NCBI RefSeq assembly: GCF_029203305.1
Contig: NC_089465.1
Coordinates: 1 to 64,000, forward strand
Length of the DNA stretch: 64,000 nt
Origin: Yamadazyma tenuis
Lineage: Eukaryota; Ascomycota; Pichiomycetes; Serinales; Debaryomycetaceae
Direction: 5' to 3'
Below are positions 39,401 through 49,954 of the stretch, piece after piece; the stretch's first letter is position 1; every line of letters starts with the position of its first letter. Made by a program: the position numbers and the translations under genes. The notes beneath the pieces were generated by a model. The model saw only the letters and a program-made list of their open reading frames with translations, did no database searches and was not told the DNA's origin.

Positions 39401-42400
39401 CTTAAAAATACCAAACATCTACATTCCCATCCACGAACCTCATTTGATAATCTTCACAGTTATGCTAATTTACATTCATTCGAAAGGCCGCAGGCATGCA
39501 GTTTAAGCTTTTTCGCAGCCAGAACTCTTCAACATCTTCGTCTCTACAACAGTACATACTGTAAGACATTGGGTGGATGAGCCCATATGTCTTTATCATC
39601 ACCCACAATTCTTCTCGGCTACATTACATGTTCACTTGAATGAATTTGGATTTTTCTGTTTCTGTTGTTAGTCCCCACTCCTCACAGTCATGACGTCTAA
39701 ATGTCGTGATCCACACTTCTCGTCAGATGCATATCACACTTCTCGTCAGATGCATATCACATTCCTTTTCCTCTTAAGTGGTTCACGCTCATCAGTGCTT
39801 GTCCCTACCCGCTATATGCCTTCTGATGTGCTCGTCAGTTGCAGCCGGGTATGACCAAAGTAATGTCGCAAGTAAGTGCCAATGAGGGTCGTCGTTCTGC
39901 ATAACAAGCAGATAAATGTATCACATACAACACTGCCAGTCACATATGACAGGGCACACAGGGGTGTTTACAACAGGTGACATGTGCCATTCCCAGAACG
40001 TCCCTAAAGTTACACGCACTACGCCCGGATATTGAGATCGTCGCACCGGCTCCGGTTTTGTTCTGAAGGAGTCTGTCGCTACGTCTACCAGCATCATCCA
40101 TCTAGCATCATCCTAGGTGTTGACTACTACTACCAAATACCACTACGATTACCGCCAGAACCCCCCCACAACCCCCCCACAATAGTGCCAAAGTAGTTGC
40201 CCGCCCCGGCCTGCATCGTCGTATTCTCGAGACCCAATACTTTCCTAAAGTGGTTAAACTCTGGGATGCCCAAAACCCCATTTTTCGTAATGGTACAAGT
40301 ATATTACAATAAGTAAAGTTACCTACTTAAACAAAAACTAACAGAAGAAGGACATTTCTTCTCACATTTCTTGTTACACCTCTTAAAGTAATCTTTCTTT
40401 TCGTCAAATTTAGCAAAACTATTTGTGTGTGGAGCATAGTAGCATTCTCCACTAGAATTAGAAGAAGCGCTTGATGTACTCAAGCTGGATTTCTTCTTGT
40501 TCAATTTGATTAATGACATAATGAGTGACGACAGTGAAAGTATTGAATAGATTCAGTTAATTTGATGAATTTTTTTTGGGACAGATTGATAGTATCGAGC
40601 TAGTCAATCAAAACATAATGGATTTCCCAACTCTGAACAAATGCAAAAAGGTAAAGTAGAAAGTAAAACCCAAGGAACCAAAAAGGATGGACACTAACGG
40701 GAAATGAAGAAGGATGGAGTCCTTAATTCAAGTTTTTTTTTGTTTTGTTTGTGTTATATATATATCTGGAGCAAATATATATATAAGCAGCACCTATCAA
40801 ACTTTATGAAAAGCTCAATAAACACCCGGTGAGACGAATAAAAGTCGAAACTAGTCACAAACTATTGTTTTCAAACGCAAGTGAAACCTTTAACCTTTAA
40901 CTTCAATAAATGAAATCTACCAAATTTTACACCCATGAAAATTTGAGGATATTTATATTCTAATGCTAAAACAAAGTCACACCGACGTGTACCGCCCGGG
41001 TATTTCACGCTACGAAATAATGGGAGCGTCCTCCAACAATACACAAAAGGAAAAAAAATTTAAATCCCTCAGCAGTAATTCTGGGACCGGCTCAGGCGAG
41101 TTTCCGACCAGTATGGACATAGCCTTTTGATACAATCTGCTACTGGCACATACCAAGAGACACGTTCATGTTTACTGCTCGTTATGACTGATAATCGGTC
41201 TTGTTTGAGGTCAAAATGGCCACATTGCCCCTAAAAACACCCTCCCATAACGTGAGGTGATGGCCCTAACCCGGCGCACTACCACCATTTTGGGCCCGCG
41301 CGGTAAATATCAGCACGCAACCCACATCCCATACTCAATAAAGTAATTATAGCCATCGCCAATTGCATCATAGTGATGTCGTGACAATGTCGCGGTAGCT
41401 GGCATTATCCTACCAACCATTGTCTATGGTTACGGTACTATTTTGGGAAACTTTCCTGCTGGCTATTTCGTCATTGGGACGATTGAAAACACAAGGCCCC
41501 TTACAATATCTTTTTCGGGGATACTAGCCGCCCATACGTGACGTACGAAAAGCAACCTTGTGGGGCTTATTTGTCTCAATCTGTTTGTGACGCCAGATGA
41601 AACTACCGGAGATATTCAGGTAATGCAGGGGCGCGACATTTTGCATGTCAGCAAGGGGACCAAATTATTCCAGGTGTGTTAGGGAGACAAGAGACAAGCA
41701 TTTCTCATATATCTGGAAACAGGAAACAAACCAGTTGTAAGCGCTGAACCAGTATACACCCCACCATTCGAAATAAAAAGGTGTGTAGAAAACCTTGTCG
41801 AAATAAAAATATGTGTACCCAGCGAATAATTTGCACCCATTGGCTGATATTTATAGAATGGACTATCTAAAGTTGCGTTCATGACCACATTAAAGGATAT
41901 TTTTGACTCACAGACCGAAATGCAGTTAATAGAGTGATCGATTTATGTCGTTTTGTGTACTAGCTACGGGATTGGAAGCAGGTTCCAGGCTTCCTCGCAC
42001 TCAATTGAACAACTCCTTAGAAATTTATGCTTCTTTTGTGCGTAGTAAATGGACTCTTGGCAACTAAAGCTGCGGCTAAAATTGAGGTTTGAATAGGGGG
42101 TCCCTGTTTCAGACTATTTTTGGTCACTGGGGTATCTGACATGAGAAAAGGGTTACATCAGGGATCAGTTGGAGTTTATATTCATATGTAACTGGTTGGG
42201 TGAGTGGGGCAGAGGTAAGAGTAGTGATTTGAGGTAGGGAAAAGAAGGTGCTGGTACTAGCATGTGCCAAATAGCTTCGGCTCCTGAGTAAAAATTTGTG
42301 TTTGTTTTGTTCTCATCCGCTGTTTGTGTACGAGAATGCAAAAAATACACATACCTCTCATAATCAACAAACCAACATTGACTTTCAACAACCTTTGAAA

Positions 42401-42447
42401 CTGCCTACCATATACTCAGAAGGTAGGTATATTACCCCTTTGATAGT
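39401..42447. other. Gene-poor interval, 3 kb
   Basis: Contains a 23-bp direct repeat CACACTTCTCGTCAGATGCAT (39711-39756), a C-rich ACCCCCCCACA duplicate (40159-40181), TATA-type tracts (40756-40783), a small possible gene at 40319-40519, and a 50-codon hydrophobic open stretch (41389-41540) without ATG that might be a transporter relic. No other gene. Unusually long for this otherwise dense part. Confidence 0.55.
40319..40519 (-). CDS. Small Ser/Lys/Cys-containing protein, unrecognised
   Basis: A 66-residue ATG frame. The N-terminal half is Ser/Lys-rich (LNKKKSSLSTSSASSNSSGE), the C-terminal half aromatic and Cys-containing (YFKRCNKKCEKKCPSSVSFC, Cys spacing x3, x3, x6). There is no signal peptide or membrane segment. 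A canonical long T/A leader and TATATATATA elements lie 240-265 bp upstream on the same strand. It could be a real small cytosolic protein, but no family is recognised and no homology can be tested here. Confidence 0.35.
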   Translation of the reverse strand: MSLIKLNKKKSSLSTSSASSNSSGECYYAPHTNSFAKFDEKKDYFKRCNKKCEKKCPSSVSFCLSR

Positions 42448-44661
42448 CTACTTGCTGATCCCCATGTCTCGAAGCACACCAGACATCCAGCTCTGCTGCG
42501 AAAGATACCCGTCGAGGAAGTTGTTCATATCAAGAAGATTGGGAATAGATACTGGGTTGAGATAGTTCTCAGGATTATCGGTAGCTCCCAGTTCGACTAC
42601 TATATCCTCTCCTTCTTTGTGTTCCTGATCAAAAGACCCATTTTCATCTCCCAATATCATCGTCTTGAGGGTTTGGGTATTTGGTTCGCTGTCGTCATCA
42701 GTCAAAAGAAGACTGAGGTCTTCGTTCAAGATTTCCACCCAGTATCTCCTAACTCTCAGTGTTCCAGTAGCATCCATGGCTCTTTGCTGGTTCAAGATAC
42801 GAAGGATCTTCGAGTACCGGGTAATTTGCTTTAGCTTGTCTTCGATATCCAGAGGTTTATACTGCTCAGGTATAGCATGGACTGTAACCTTGTAGAAAAG
42901 TGCGCCAGCAACCAAGCCAACCATCACACAACACGCGGTAGTGGCTGTCGTAAACTCAACACTCGGATAAAACTCACTTCTTTGAACAAATGCAGCAAGC
43001 TTGATGTGGCTAATACAGCTTTCAATACACCTTTCGATCAAATGAACCATGTCTTTTATTCTCGGGAGCATCACTATCGAAGTGCGCTCAATAGGATATA
43101 GGATGAATGGGAACCCAGAATTAACTGCTGTCAAATAGTACAGGTTCAAGATCTCTGCTTCTTGTGCCTGTATATGTTCAAAGTGCTTGAAATTTTCGGG
43201 AAGGTTGTCGTAAAAGTCAATTAAAATCTTGTCGAACTCGAGTGAAGCATCTAAATGCTTAGCAGTGATCTTCTTAGAAACAGTGGGAAGCTGACTTTTG
43301 TGATTTAAGAATAAGTACGCCAACTTGTGCAACTCCGTAAGATAATATGAGTTCAGATACTTGCCGTCTTCGTCTTTGAATCGTCTTTCATTGTTCAAAT
43401 CCACCTGCTCCAAAGGAATCGTCAGACTTCTGCCAAAGTAAAAACCAAGCTTGATCTCTCTATCAAACAAAGACCACCATAGGTCGAATGTTTCACTGGT
43501 TGCAACCGATTCACGGTGAAACCCACACGACATGGCGTGGCACACGGCAGTCTGAGCCAAAATGTACGAGGTTTCCACTTGCATGTTCCTTTCAAAGAAA
43601 TGTGATAATAGAAGAAGACACAAGATCCCGTCTGCGGATGGAACAAGGAAGATATCCGAAAGCAAGATCTTGATCAAGTTGATATACCGGTTGACCAATT
43701 CGTATGTGTCTTGCATAGAAGTTCCTGGGTATAGCTCCATGCCTACCCCAGTGATCCACACCACATAAATACAGCAGTACTGAGGAATTGAAAGAGTATG
43801 CGGAGGAAGTTCTCCCACATTGATCCTCCAGAAAGTGTCGTACATATCCGTAAACTTCTGTTTATTCATGCCTGAAAGAAGCGATTGCTGGCATTGGTAA
43901 AACTTATCCACGTAGAAGTCTGCCTCTTTCCGTGAGAAATAACACACTAGTGGGTAAGTCTTTGTGTTGATATTTCGAAAGATCACGGGCTCTGTGGCCT
44001 CTGAAAATGAAGATATCACTGACCCTCTTTTGTTCATCACGGCGATAAACTTGATGGAATTAATATCTTTGTGTGGAGTTATCCGTATGAATGTGCTGAG
44101 AAGTACCGTGAGGCTTCCAGTAAATCCAAAACATCCCATGAAGTGAGATCGGCCGTCGTTGTCGTATATGATTCTATCAAAAGAACCCAGTTGCAGCCCA
44201 AACGACGAAGAACTTGACGAAATCCCCCCATTGACACTTTTCCCACTATATATCACATACAGCACTTCCTTGTCTTCGGATTGTGCGCCTTCAGCCGTGG
44301 AAAAAGAGCCATATCGGAGTGCTTCGTTAGAGTCCTGGTGAGTGATACTTTGGTGTAAAGCCTGCAAAGAGCTGGTATCATTGAAGTCCACCAGCGGGTA
44401 TAAAGACTCCAAGATTTTAGCCATATATTCCTTGTTAATGAGAGAAACGGTTTTGATATCCAACCGTCGTCTTTTACGCTGAATGGTGGTTTTGCAGTCG
44501 AGTCCAAGTGCTTTACATGTTGCACACGGTTCGTAAATGCTGAGATTCTCATTGAGACGGACACAAGCAAGTTTTCTGGTTTTGCACCGGTCACAGCTGA
44601 AAAATGATCTCTTACGCCTGGAGTCGCCATCCTTCTTTGTGGTTTCCTTGTCTTTGGCCAT
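42448..44661 (-). CDS. Zn2Cys6 transcription factor
   Basis: A 737-residue fungal zinc-cluster regulator. The zinc cluster is at residues 23-56 (CDRCKTRKLAC, then a long loop, CATCKALGLDC; Cys 23, 26, 33, 46, 49, 56), followed by a very basic QRKRRR linker. The fungal-specific TF middle-homology region spans about 290-560 (GFHRESVATSETFDLWWSLFDREIK). The acidic C-terminal part (about 650-737) may activate transcription. The frame extends eight codons upstream of ATG 44661; that ATG begins the basic leader usual for the family. It is divergent from a DAL5-type permease, so it is a candidate regulator of that permease (inference). Confidence 0.9.
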   Translation of the reverse strand: MAKDKETTKKDGDSRRKRSFFSCDRCKTRKLACVRLNENLSIYEPCATCKALGLDCKTTIQRKRRRLDIKTVSLINKEYMAKILESLYPLVDFNDTSSLQALHQSITHQDSNEALRYGSFSTAEGAQSEDKEVLYVIYSGKSVNGGISSSSSSFGLQLGSFDRIIYDNDGRSHFMGCFGFTGSLTVLLSTFIRITPHKDINSIKFIAVMNKRGSVISSFSEATEPVIFRNINTKTYPLVCYFSRKEADFYVDKFYQCQQSLLSGMNKQKFTDMYDTFWRINVGELPPHTLSIPQYCCIYVVWITGVGMELYPGTSMQDTYELVNRYINLIKILLSDIFLVPSADGILCLLLLSHFFERNMQVETSYILAQTAVCHAMSCGFHRESVATSETFDLWWSLFDREIKLGFYFGRSLTIPLEQVDLNNERRFKDEDGKYLNSYYLTELHKLAYLFLNHKSQLPTVSKKITAKHLDASLEFDKILIDFYDNLPENFKHFEHIQAQEAEILNLYYLTAVNSGFPFILYPIERTSIVMLPRIKDMVHLIERCIESCISHIKLAAFVQRSEFYPSVEFTTATTACCVMVGLVAGALFYKVTVHAIPEQYKPLDIEDKLKQITRYSKILRILNQQRAMDATGTLRVRRYWVEILNEDLSLLLTDDDSEPNTQTLKTMILGDENGSFDQEHKEGEDIVVELGATDNPENYLNPVSIPNLLDMNNFLDGYLSQQSWMSGVLRDMGISK

Positions 44662-45302
44662 GTTTGTAGTTTGGAAAAAAAACAACGGATGTGGGCATTT
44701 GAAGCGAAGCCACTGGGTTAGGTGAAAGACAGCTGGTTATGGGGCTGCGGAAAGCAATGGACTGAAGGGGGATTTCCTGGATGCTGCACAATAGGAAACG
44801 AAAGATAAGAGGACATTCTTGAAGATATATAAGCCCTAACGTTGGTTTGTGTAAGCTCCTGGTGTACAAAAGCGGAAAGGGCCATACTTTCCGTGGCTCA
44901 AGCGTCCAATCGCACTACTCAAATTTCCATTTAAAGAGAACTGCAGTCTCCGCCTAGCGGGGCGAGATACCGCCTGGTCGCGCGCTGTTGTCGACCTAGA
45001 GAACGCTCGGAGCACAACTGCCATCACCTGTGTTCACAGCACCATAATATGTCCATATCGCCTTCAGCACAATCCTCAAGATTCCTTCGATGTACCCCCG
45101 CGTCGTCCAGCTCTCACATCAAAATCCCGCTCAAAAAAAGTACTTTACGGAATCTCCGATAACATTCCTGATAAGGCCGGTCACGTGTCGGATATAACGT
45201 CTCTTTCCGCATCTTTCACCGTTATCGAGGAAATGTCAGTATTTGGATATATAAACATCTGCAGAATGCTGAAAAGTGCTTATCATTGAAATTCACAGCA
45301 CC
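44662..45302. promoter_or_regulatory. Divergent promoter with GATAA sites
   Basis: 641 bp between the zinc-cluster gene and the permease. It contains GATAA (45158-45162), GATAAG (45170-45175), TTATC (45222-45226, GATAA on minus), a CACGTG E-box (45182-45187) and TATATAAA (45248-45255) 48 bp before the permease ATG. This layout suits nitrogen-catabolite regulation of a DAL5-like permease. Confidence 0.65.
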
Positions 45303-46859
45303 ATGTCAGCCAGCGAAAACTCCAGCACTAAGAAAGAAAAGCTTGTAGTGGCTGTCAGTGAAGTCGGAACTTCCGACGATCTCGAACTAAACTCATCAAT
45401 TGTCTCAAATGCTCAAGATATCGCTGCGAAATATGGAAATATCTTACAAGGTGGATACACAAAGCAAGAAGCCAGAAAGATCTTGTGGAAATGTGATATG
45501 TTCCTCATCCCATTTCTTTGGCTCAATGTGACGTTTGGTGCCATGGACAAGGTTTCTACCGGTACCGCTTCTATCTACGGAATGCAAACAGATCTAGGAC
45601 TCGTGGGAAACCAGTATAGTTGGATTGGTTCGGCCTTTTACTTCGGATACTTATTCTGGTGCTTTCCAAGTGGAATGATCCTTCAGAAGTTGCCAGTTGC
45701 CAAAGTCTCGGGAGCATGCTTTTTTGTGTGGGGTATTATCATCATCGGATCAGGTTTTGCCAAAAACTTCGAGACGATGGTGGCATGTAGAGTTCTTCTT
45801 GGGATTGCCGAAGCCCCTATTGTGCCCCTTAACCTTATAATCATGAGTACTTGGTACAAGAAGGGCCCTGAACAGTCGATTCGGTTGGGACTTTTCTACA
45901 CTGGCTTTTCCACCATTTTCACCGGTACTATTGGATATGCGGTTGGAGGATATACTAATGTTGCTTACTCCCCCTGGAGATACTTCATGTGGATCATTGG
46001 GGCCTTGTCATCGGTTTATGGGATTTTGGAGTTCTTTTTATTGCCCGACTCGCCAGTGAACTGTCGATATTTGAACGAAAGAGAAAAGGCTATTGTAATC
46101 GACAGGGTCAGAAAGAACCAGACGGGTGTCAAGAACACCAAGTTCAAGAAAGACCAGTTTTTCCAGACGTTAAAGGACCCCAAGGTGTGGGTTATGGTGG
46201 CTATTCAGTTATTCATTTCGATCCCCAACGGAGGTCTCACCAACTTCAGTCCTTTGATTGTCAACGGATTGGGATGGAGTTCACGGGATAGTACTTTGTT
46301 GACAATGCCCACTGGGATTATGCAGACGGTTTCTGTGTACATGGCTAGTGGTTCTTTGGCACTTTTGGAGAAGTTCTGGCCTAAAAAACACTTTAGAGGA
46401 GCGGTTCTTTGCTTCTACTTGATTCCAGCGTTTGTGGGTACTGGCTGCTTATACAAACTTCCTTTGACATGGTACACTAGCAGACTCGTGTCGCTTTACT
46501 TTGGATTTTTCTACTTGGGATCGTACATTATTTCGTTGAATTTAATTGCTGCAAATCATGCTGGGTTCACAAGAAAAGTGACGGCCAATTCCATATACTT
46601 TTTGACCTACGCCGTCAGTAACTTAATAGCTCCGCAGTTCTTCTTGACTAGACAGGCCCCAACCTACAGTTTGGGTGTGGGGGCCATTTTTGGTGCCTAT
46701 GCTCTTACTATTTGTGCTGTGTGTGTATATATGTTTTTGTGTTGGAGGGAAAACAAAAGGAGAAATACGCTTTACGGAGAAGCAGAAATTGAGAATAGAG
46801 ACACCGATTTCCTGGACTTGACTGATATTGATAATATGAACTTCCGTTACAAGTGGTGA
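45303..46859 (+). CDS. DAL5/ACS-family MFS permease
   Basis: A 518-residue anion:cation symporter (allantoate/ureidosuccinate/nicotinate permease) family member. After a 60-residue cytosolic N-terminus come WKCDMFLIPFLWLNVTFGAMDK, IYGMQTDLGLVGNQYSWIGSAFYFGYLFW and RVLLGIAEAPIVP, which are Dal5-type signatures, and about 12 membrane segments in all. It probably imports allantoate-like or carboxylated nitrogen compounds; the precise substrate is unknown. An in-frame GTG at 45276 is not a start; ATG 45303 lies 48 bp after the TATA box. Confidence 0.88.
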   Translation: MSASENSSTKKEKLVVAVSEVGTSDDLELNSSIVSNAQDIAAKYGNILQGGYTKQEARKILWKCDMFLIPFLWLNVTFGAMDKVSTGTASIYGMQTDLGLVGNQYSWIGSAFYFGYLFWCFPSGMILQKLPVAKVSGACFFVWGIIIIGSGFAKNFETMVACRVLLGIAEAPIVPLNLIIMSTWYKKGPEQSIRLGLFYTGFSTIFTGTIGYAVGGYTNVAYSPWRYFMWIIGALSSVYGILEFFLLPDSPVNCRYLNEREKAIVIDRVRKNQTGVKNTKFKKDQFFQTLKDPKVWVMVAIQLFISIPNGGLTNFSPLIVNGLGWSSRDSTLLTMPTGIMQTVSVYMASGSLALLEKFWPKKHFRGAVLCFYLIPAFVGTGCLYKLPLTWYTSRLVSLYFGFFYLGSYIISLNLIAANHAGFTRKVTANSIYFLTYAVSNLIAPQFFLTRQAPTYSLGVGAIFGAYALTICAVCVYMFLCWRENKRRNTLYGEAEIENRDTDFLDLTDIDNMNFRYKW

Positions 46860-47066
46860 GGATTTAGTTTTTGTGGTATTGAATGCTACTAGATATTATC
46901 AAGCTGTAACGTTAATAGGCGTAAATGGAGTCTTTATTATAATGGGTATGTATTAATTATACGATGTAAGTATCAATTCCTTCCATTTAGTATTATCGTA
47001 TTGATCTACTGTAATGAGTTTATATCCATTCTAGATACAATGCTAAATGCGTATGCTATAGTACAA

Positions 47067-48143
47067 CTAATCACTAGTAAGGTCATCATACTGGTAACGA
47101 AAAGTCGGAAACTCCAATTTCTTGTTCCAACTATCCATATAGTCATGCTTGTTTCGTTCAATAGTCTCCATCAACACTCTTTCATTATCGTTTTCAATCA
47201 CCATGCCACTGGCAGCGTTGAATATCACCTTAAACAGCTCGATGAGATTGAATATTCCCTTCAAATACCCATAATCCTTTGTTGCTTCCAAGTTCAAATT
47301 CCCGAACTCCTGCTCCAGGTAGAAGAAACTCTTGCTGAAATCAATGAGCTTGATAATCACGTTGAAGTCATCCATGTTGTCATATATAATAAGAATTGAC
47401 GACCCGTAAAGACGGAAGTAGTCTAACAGCTCGATCATACTGGAGATCAGCTTCAAGTGCTCCACCACCTTCAAGCATTTGATGAGTAGGGTGTAACGAG
47501 ATTTGTTATTTAGAAATCGAACAAGATTGTTCAAGAACCCAGTAGCATTTAGCTGGCGTCCGTAGTACTTATCGTAGAGCTCAAAGTTTCCCTTCTTGTT
47601 GATGATCTGGAGCCCACATAATCGTATTCCCAAGCTTAAGGACGTCAGGTTTTTACACTTGAGTTTCTGGCTTTTGACCTTTTCGGGTGGTGAGTGGATA
47701 CCATACTGCCGCGTGCCCATCTTCAAGTCCACAACAAACGGCTGCAGAAGCTCATTGGTCAAATCCTCCAAAACTATGTAATCTTTCACCTCATGGTTTA
47801 ATTGCAATTTAACCGTGCCCAAGTATAGAGGTAAATACTGGCTCAACTGGGGGTAGTTGGCCATAATTTTCTCGTACATAAGATGCTCTTCCATAATCTC
47901 CTTGATGATATACTTGTCGTACTTGTAGATGATGCTATGTCCCCCTATCTTATTGAATTTGGTGAGTTTGAGGTGCGAGACATCGCGGCCAATTACTTTA
48001 CAGTTACTATCAACCACAACAGCAGTAGATGTCTCGATGAACTTACGAAGACCATTCTTATTGTGTACAAGGTGTGTAGTGTCGGTAGTAGTGGTGTCCG
48101 CAGGTGTCGTGGTGGTGGAGTGCCTGGTATTGTCAGGTCCCAT
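47067..48143 (-). CDS. Inositol polyphosphate kinase family protein (Kcs1-like), compact
   Basis: A 358-residue IPK-family kinase. The family signature PFVVDLKMGTRQYG (residues 135-148; PxxxDxKxG) matches the inositol-hexakisphosphate kinase (Kcs1/IP6K) version rather than the Arg82 version. IVLEDLT precedes it, and the C-terminal GSSILIIYD and KLIDFSKS correspond to the SLL and IDF (metal-site) motifs. It would make inositol pyrophosphates or phosphorylate lower inositol phosphates. The frame is open to 48389, but the upstream part overlaps the divergent mannosyltransferase and is Pro/basic junk-like; ATG 48143 is preferred. Yeast Kcs1 is about three times longer, so this is either a divergent paralogue or a stripped-down kinase. 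Confidence 0.8.
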   Translation of the reverse strand: MGPDNTRHSTTTTPADTTTTDTTHLVHNKNGLRKFIETSTAVVVDSNCKVIGRDVSHLKLTKFNKIGGHSIIYKYDKYIIKEIMEEHLMYEKIMANYPQLSQYLPLYLGTVKLQLNHEVKDYIVLEDLTNELLQPFVVDLKMGTRQYGIHSPPEKVKSQKLKCKNLTSLSLGIRLCGLQIINKKGNFELYDKYYGRQLNATGFLNNLVRFLNNKSRYTLLIKCLKVVEHLKLISSMIELLDYFRLYGSSILIIYDNMDDFNVIIKLIDFSKSFFYLEQEFGNLNLEATKDYGYLKGIFNLIELFKVIFNAASGMVIENDNERVLMETIERNKHDYMDSWNKKLEFPTFRYQYDDLTSD

Positions 48144-48235
48144 GGTGTGTTGTTTCTCGAAAACCGACTTTTGCTGATGCGCTTTTTGTCGATGAGGTGG
48201 TTGGAAAACGTGCAGAAACCTAAACTGTGCTGGGT

Positions 48236-49360
48236 ATGGCCATGGTGGTGCTTTTAATTTGGGCGCTTGTGTTGGTCTATTCCGCCAGTGTAGGGGCATT
48301 TCACGACCCTCCCCACTGGGTTCCAGTGGCAAACACGTCCCACGACTATGGTTCAGGAGCATACGCTGGTAATGTCCTAGGTTCCTCACTGCCTCGAAAC
48401 ACCCGTTTGAGCATACCCGAATTTGCAGCTACGTTCCTTGTTTTGTGTCGCAACTACGAACTCTTCGATCTTCTTGAAACCATTCAGTCGGTCCAGGACC
48501 GATTTAATACCAAGTACAATTACGACTATGTGTTTTTAAATGATGAGCCATTCACACAATTGTTCATGGAATCGGTGACAGCATTTGTACCAGCCTCCCG
48601 AGTGCGGTTTGGAGTGGTGCCACGGGATCATTGGTCGTATCCAGATTGGGTGGACGTCAAAAAGGCGGCCGCCGTCCGCCAGGCCATGGAAAAAGCCAAT
48701 ATCGTCTACGGTGGATCCGAATCATATAGGCACATGTGCCGGTTTTTCCTGGGATTTTTCTACCAGCACGAGCTTCTCCAGGATTACGACTTCTACTGGC
48801 GGATCGAGCCGGGCATTAAGCTTCTTTGTGACGTGAATTATGATGTGTTTCGCCGGATGTACGATGAGCAGAAGAAGTTCGCATTCACCTTGACAATGTT
48901 TGAGTACAGTGACACGATCCCCACCCTCTGGGACCGGGTCAAGGAGTACTCCCGCTCTCGCGACATCCAGGGTCCGTTGATCGACTTGGTACAGAACCAC
49001 GACCAGTGGCTGTCGTACAATTTGTGTCATTTTTGGTCCAACTTCGAGATTGCTCGGTTGGACGTATTTAGGGCCGCATCGTACGCCGATTTCTTCCAGT
49101 TCTTGGACCAGGCCGGGGGATTTTTCTACGAGCGCTGGGGCGACGCTCCGGTCCACACCATGTACGTAAGTCTTCACTTGGAAAAACTGGATGTATTGTA
49201 CCTTGATGACATTGGGTACTATCACTCGCCGTACGCGCAGTGCCCTCAAGACGAAGCCATTAGACGGTCCAACAAGTGCGTGTGTGATCCTGCCACTGAC
49301 TTTAGCTATACCTACCAAAGTTGCACGGCTCATTTCTTGCGAGTTCTCGCAGACTTATGA
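48236..49360 (+). CDS. KRE2/MNT1-family alpha-1,2-mannosyltransferase
   Basis: A 374-residue GT15 family type II Golgi enzyme adding alpha-1,2-mannose to O- or N-linked glycans. A very short cytosolic tail and an anchor (VVLLIWALVLVYSASVGAF) are followed by the catalytic domain with FLVLCRNYELFDLLETIQSV, YRHMCRFFLGFFYQHELLQD, YDFYWRIEPGI and YNLCHFWSNFEIARLDVFR (family catalytic block with the conserved Glu). C-terminal YYHSPYAQCP is also typical. ATG 48236 or 48242 could start; both give the anchor. The stem is unusually short, so the catalytic domain sits near the membrane. Confidence 0.92.
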   Translation: MAMVVLLIWALVLVYSASVGAFHDPPHWVPVANTSHDYGSGAYAGNVLGSSLPRNTRLSIPEFAATFLVLCRNYELFDLLETIQSVQDRFNTKYNYDYVFLNDEPFTQLFMESVTAFVPASRVRFGVVPRDHWSYPDWVDVKKAAAVRQAMEKANIVYGGSESYRHMCRFFLGFFYQHELLQDYDFYWRIEPGIKLLCDVNYDVFRRMYDEQKKFAFTLTMFEYSDTIPTLWDRVKEYSRSRDIQGPLIDLVQNHDQWLSYNLCHFWSNFEIARLDVFRAASYADFFQFLDQAGGFFYERWGDAPVHTMYVSLHLEKLDVLYLDDIGYYHSPYAQCPQDEAIRRSNKCVCDPATDFSYTYQSCTAHFLRVLADL

Positions 49361-49391
49361 CCATTTTTATAGATATACATTCATAGACTAC

Positions 49392-49859
49392 CTAGTACAG
49401 ACTAACAAGTACGTCCACATCATCAAGCCCCTCTAAATCATCTTGCTGTGATACCCGTTTTATGACCTCTCGCTTGCTGCTTTCCTGGAGGTATCCGTCC
49501 AACAACAACTCGTCCAATATGTGGTAGGCCTTGTTGAATCCAAAAATGATGTCCAATTCACACACGTTTCCGTACATCTTGTCCATCTGCTCCACAAAAC
49601 GATGGACGATCTCCAAGCCGATCAACTCGTTGTCGTCACTTTCGATCCCCATGATGAAGAACAAAGAGGCATATCTTCGGTATACAACCTTGATATCTTT
49701 GTATTCCAAGATATTGCACATTTTGGCACGACGGGTCAATATCACTGCCGTGAGTTCCTTCATGATCCGACTCTTCTCCTTCTGACTGATGGTCTCGTAC
49801 CATTTGGTCAACCGCACTTTGCCCTGGCGGGACAATAGGAACATGAACTTGATAGCCAT
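49392..49859 (-). CDS. APS1: AP-1 complex small (sigma) subunit
   Basis: A 155-residue clathrin-adaptor small chain: MAIKFMFLLSRQGKVRLTKWY, LTRRAKMCNILEYKDIKVVYRRYASLFF and HRFVEQMDKMYGNVCELDIIF...YHILDEL are the sigma hallmarks. The LTKWY start and RRAKMCN segment favour sigma-1 (AP-1, trans-Golgi/endosome sorting) over sigma-2. Length is usual. It is convergent with the KRE2-family gene. Confidence 0.93.
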   Translation of the reverse strand: MAIKFMFLLSRQGKVRLTKWYETISQKEKSRIMKELTAVILTRRAKMCNILEYKDIKVVYRRYASLFFIMGIESDDNELIGLEIVHRFVEQMDKMYGNVCELDIIFGFNKAYHILDELLLDGYLQESSKREVIKRVSQQDDLEGLDDVDVLVSLY

Positions 49860-49954
49860 GGTGTTCGGTTTATTTTTGTTTGGTACTGGGTCGCGAAAAA
49901 TGGGGCATTTATGAGTTGCAATGTCTATAGATGCTATTAGTTTACATGGTAGAT

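Noticed and set aside
39401..42447. Centromere
   Set aside because: Gene-poor and about 3 kb, but only 40 kb from a telomere, with no inverted repeats or retroelement remains typical of known CUG-Ser yeast centromeres.
47067..48389. Longer 440-codon version of the inositol phosphate kinase
   Set aside because: The extra 82 codons overlap the divergent mannosyltransferase and are low-complexity Pro/basic sequence; ATG 48143 gives a normal divergent promoter.
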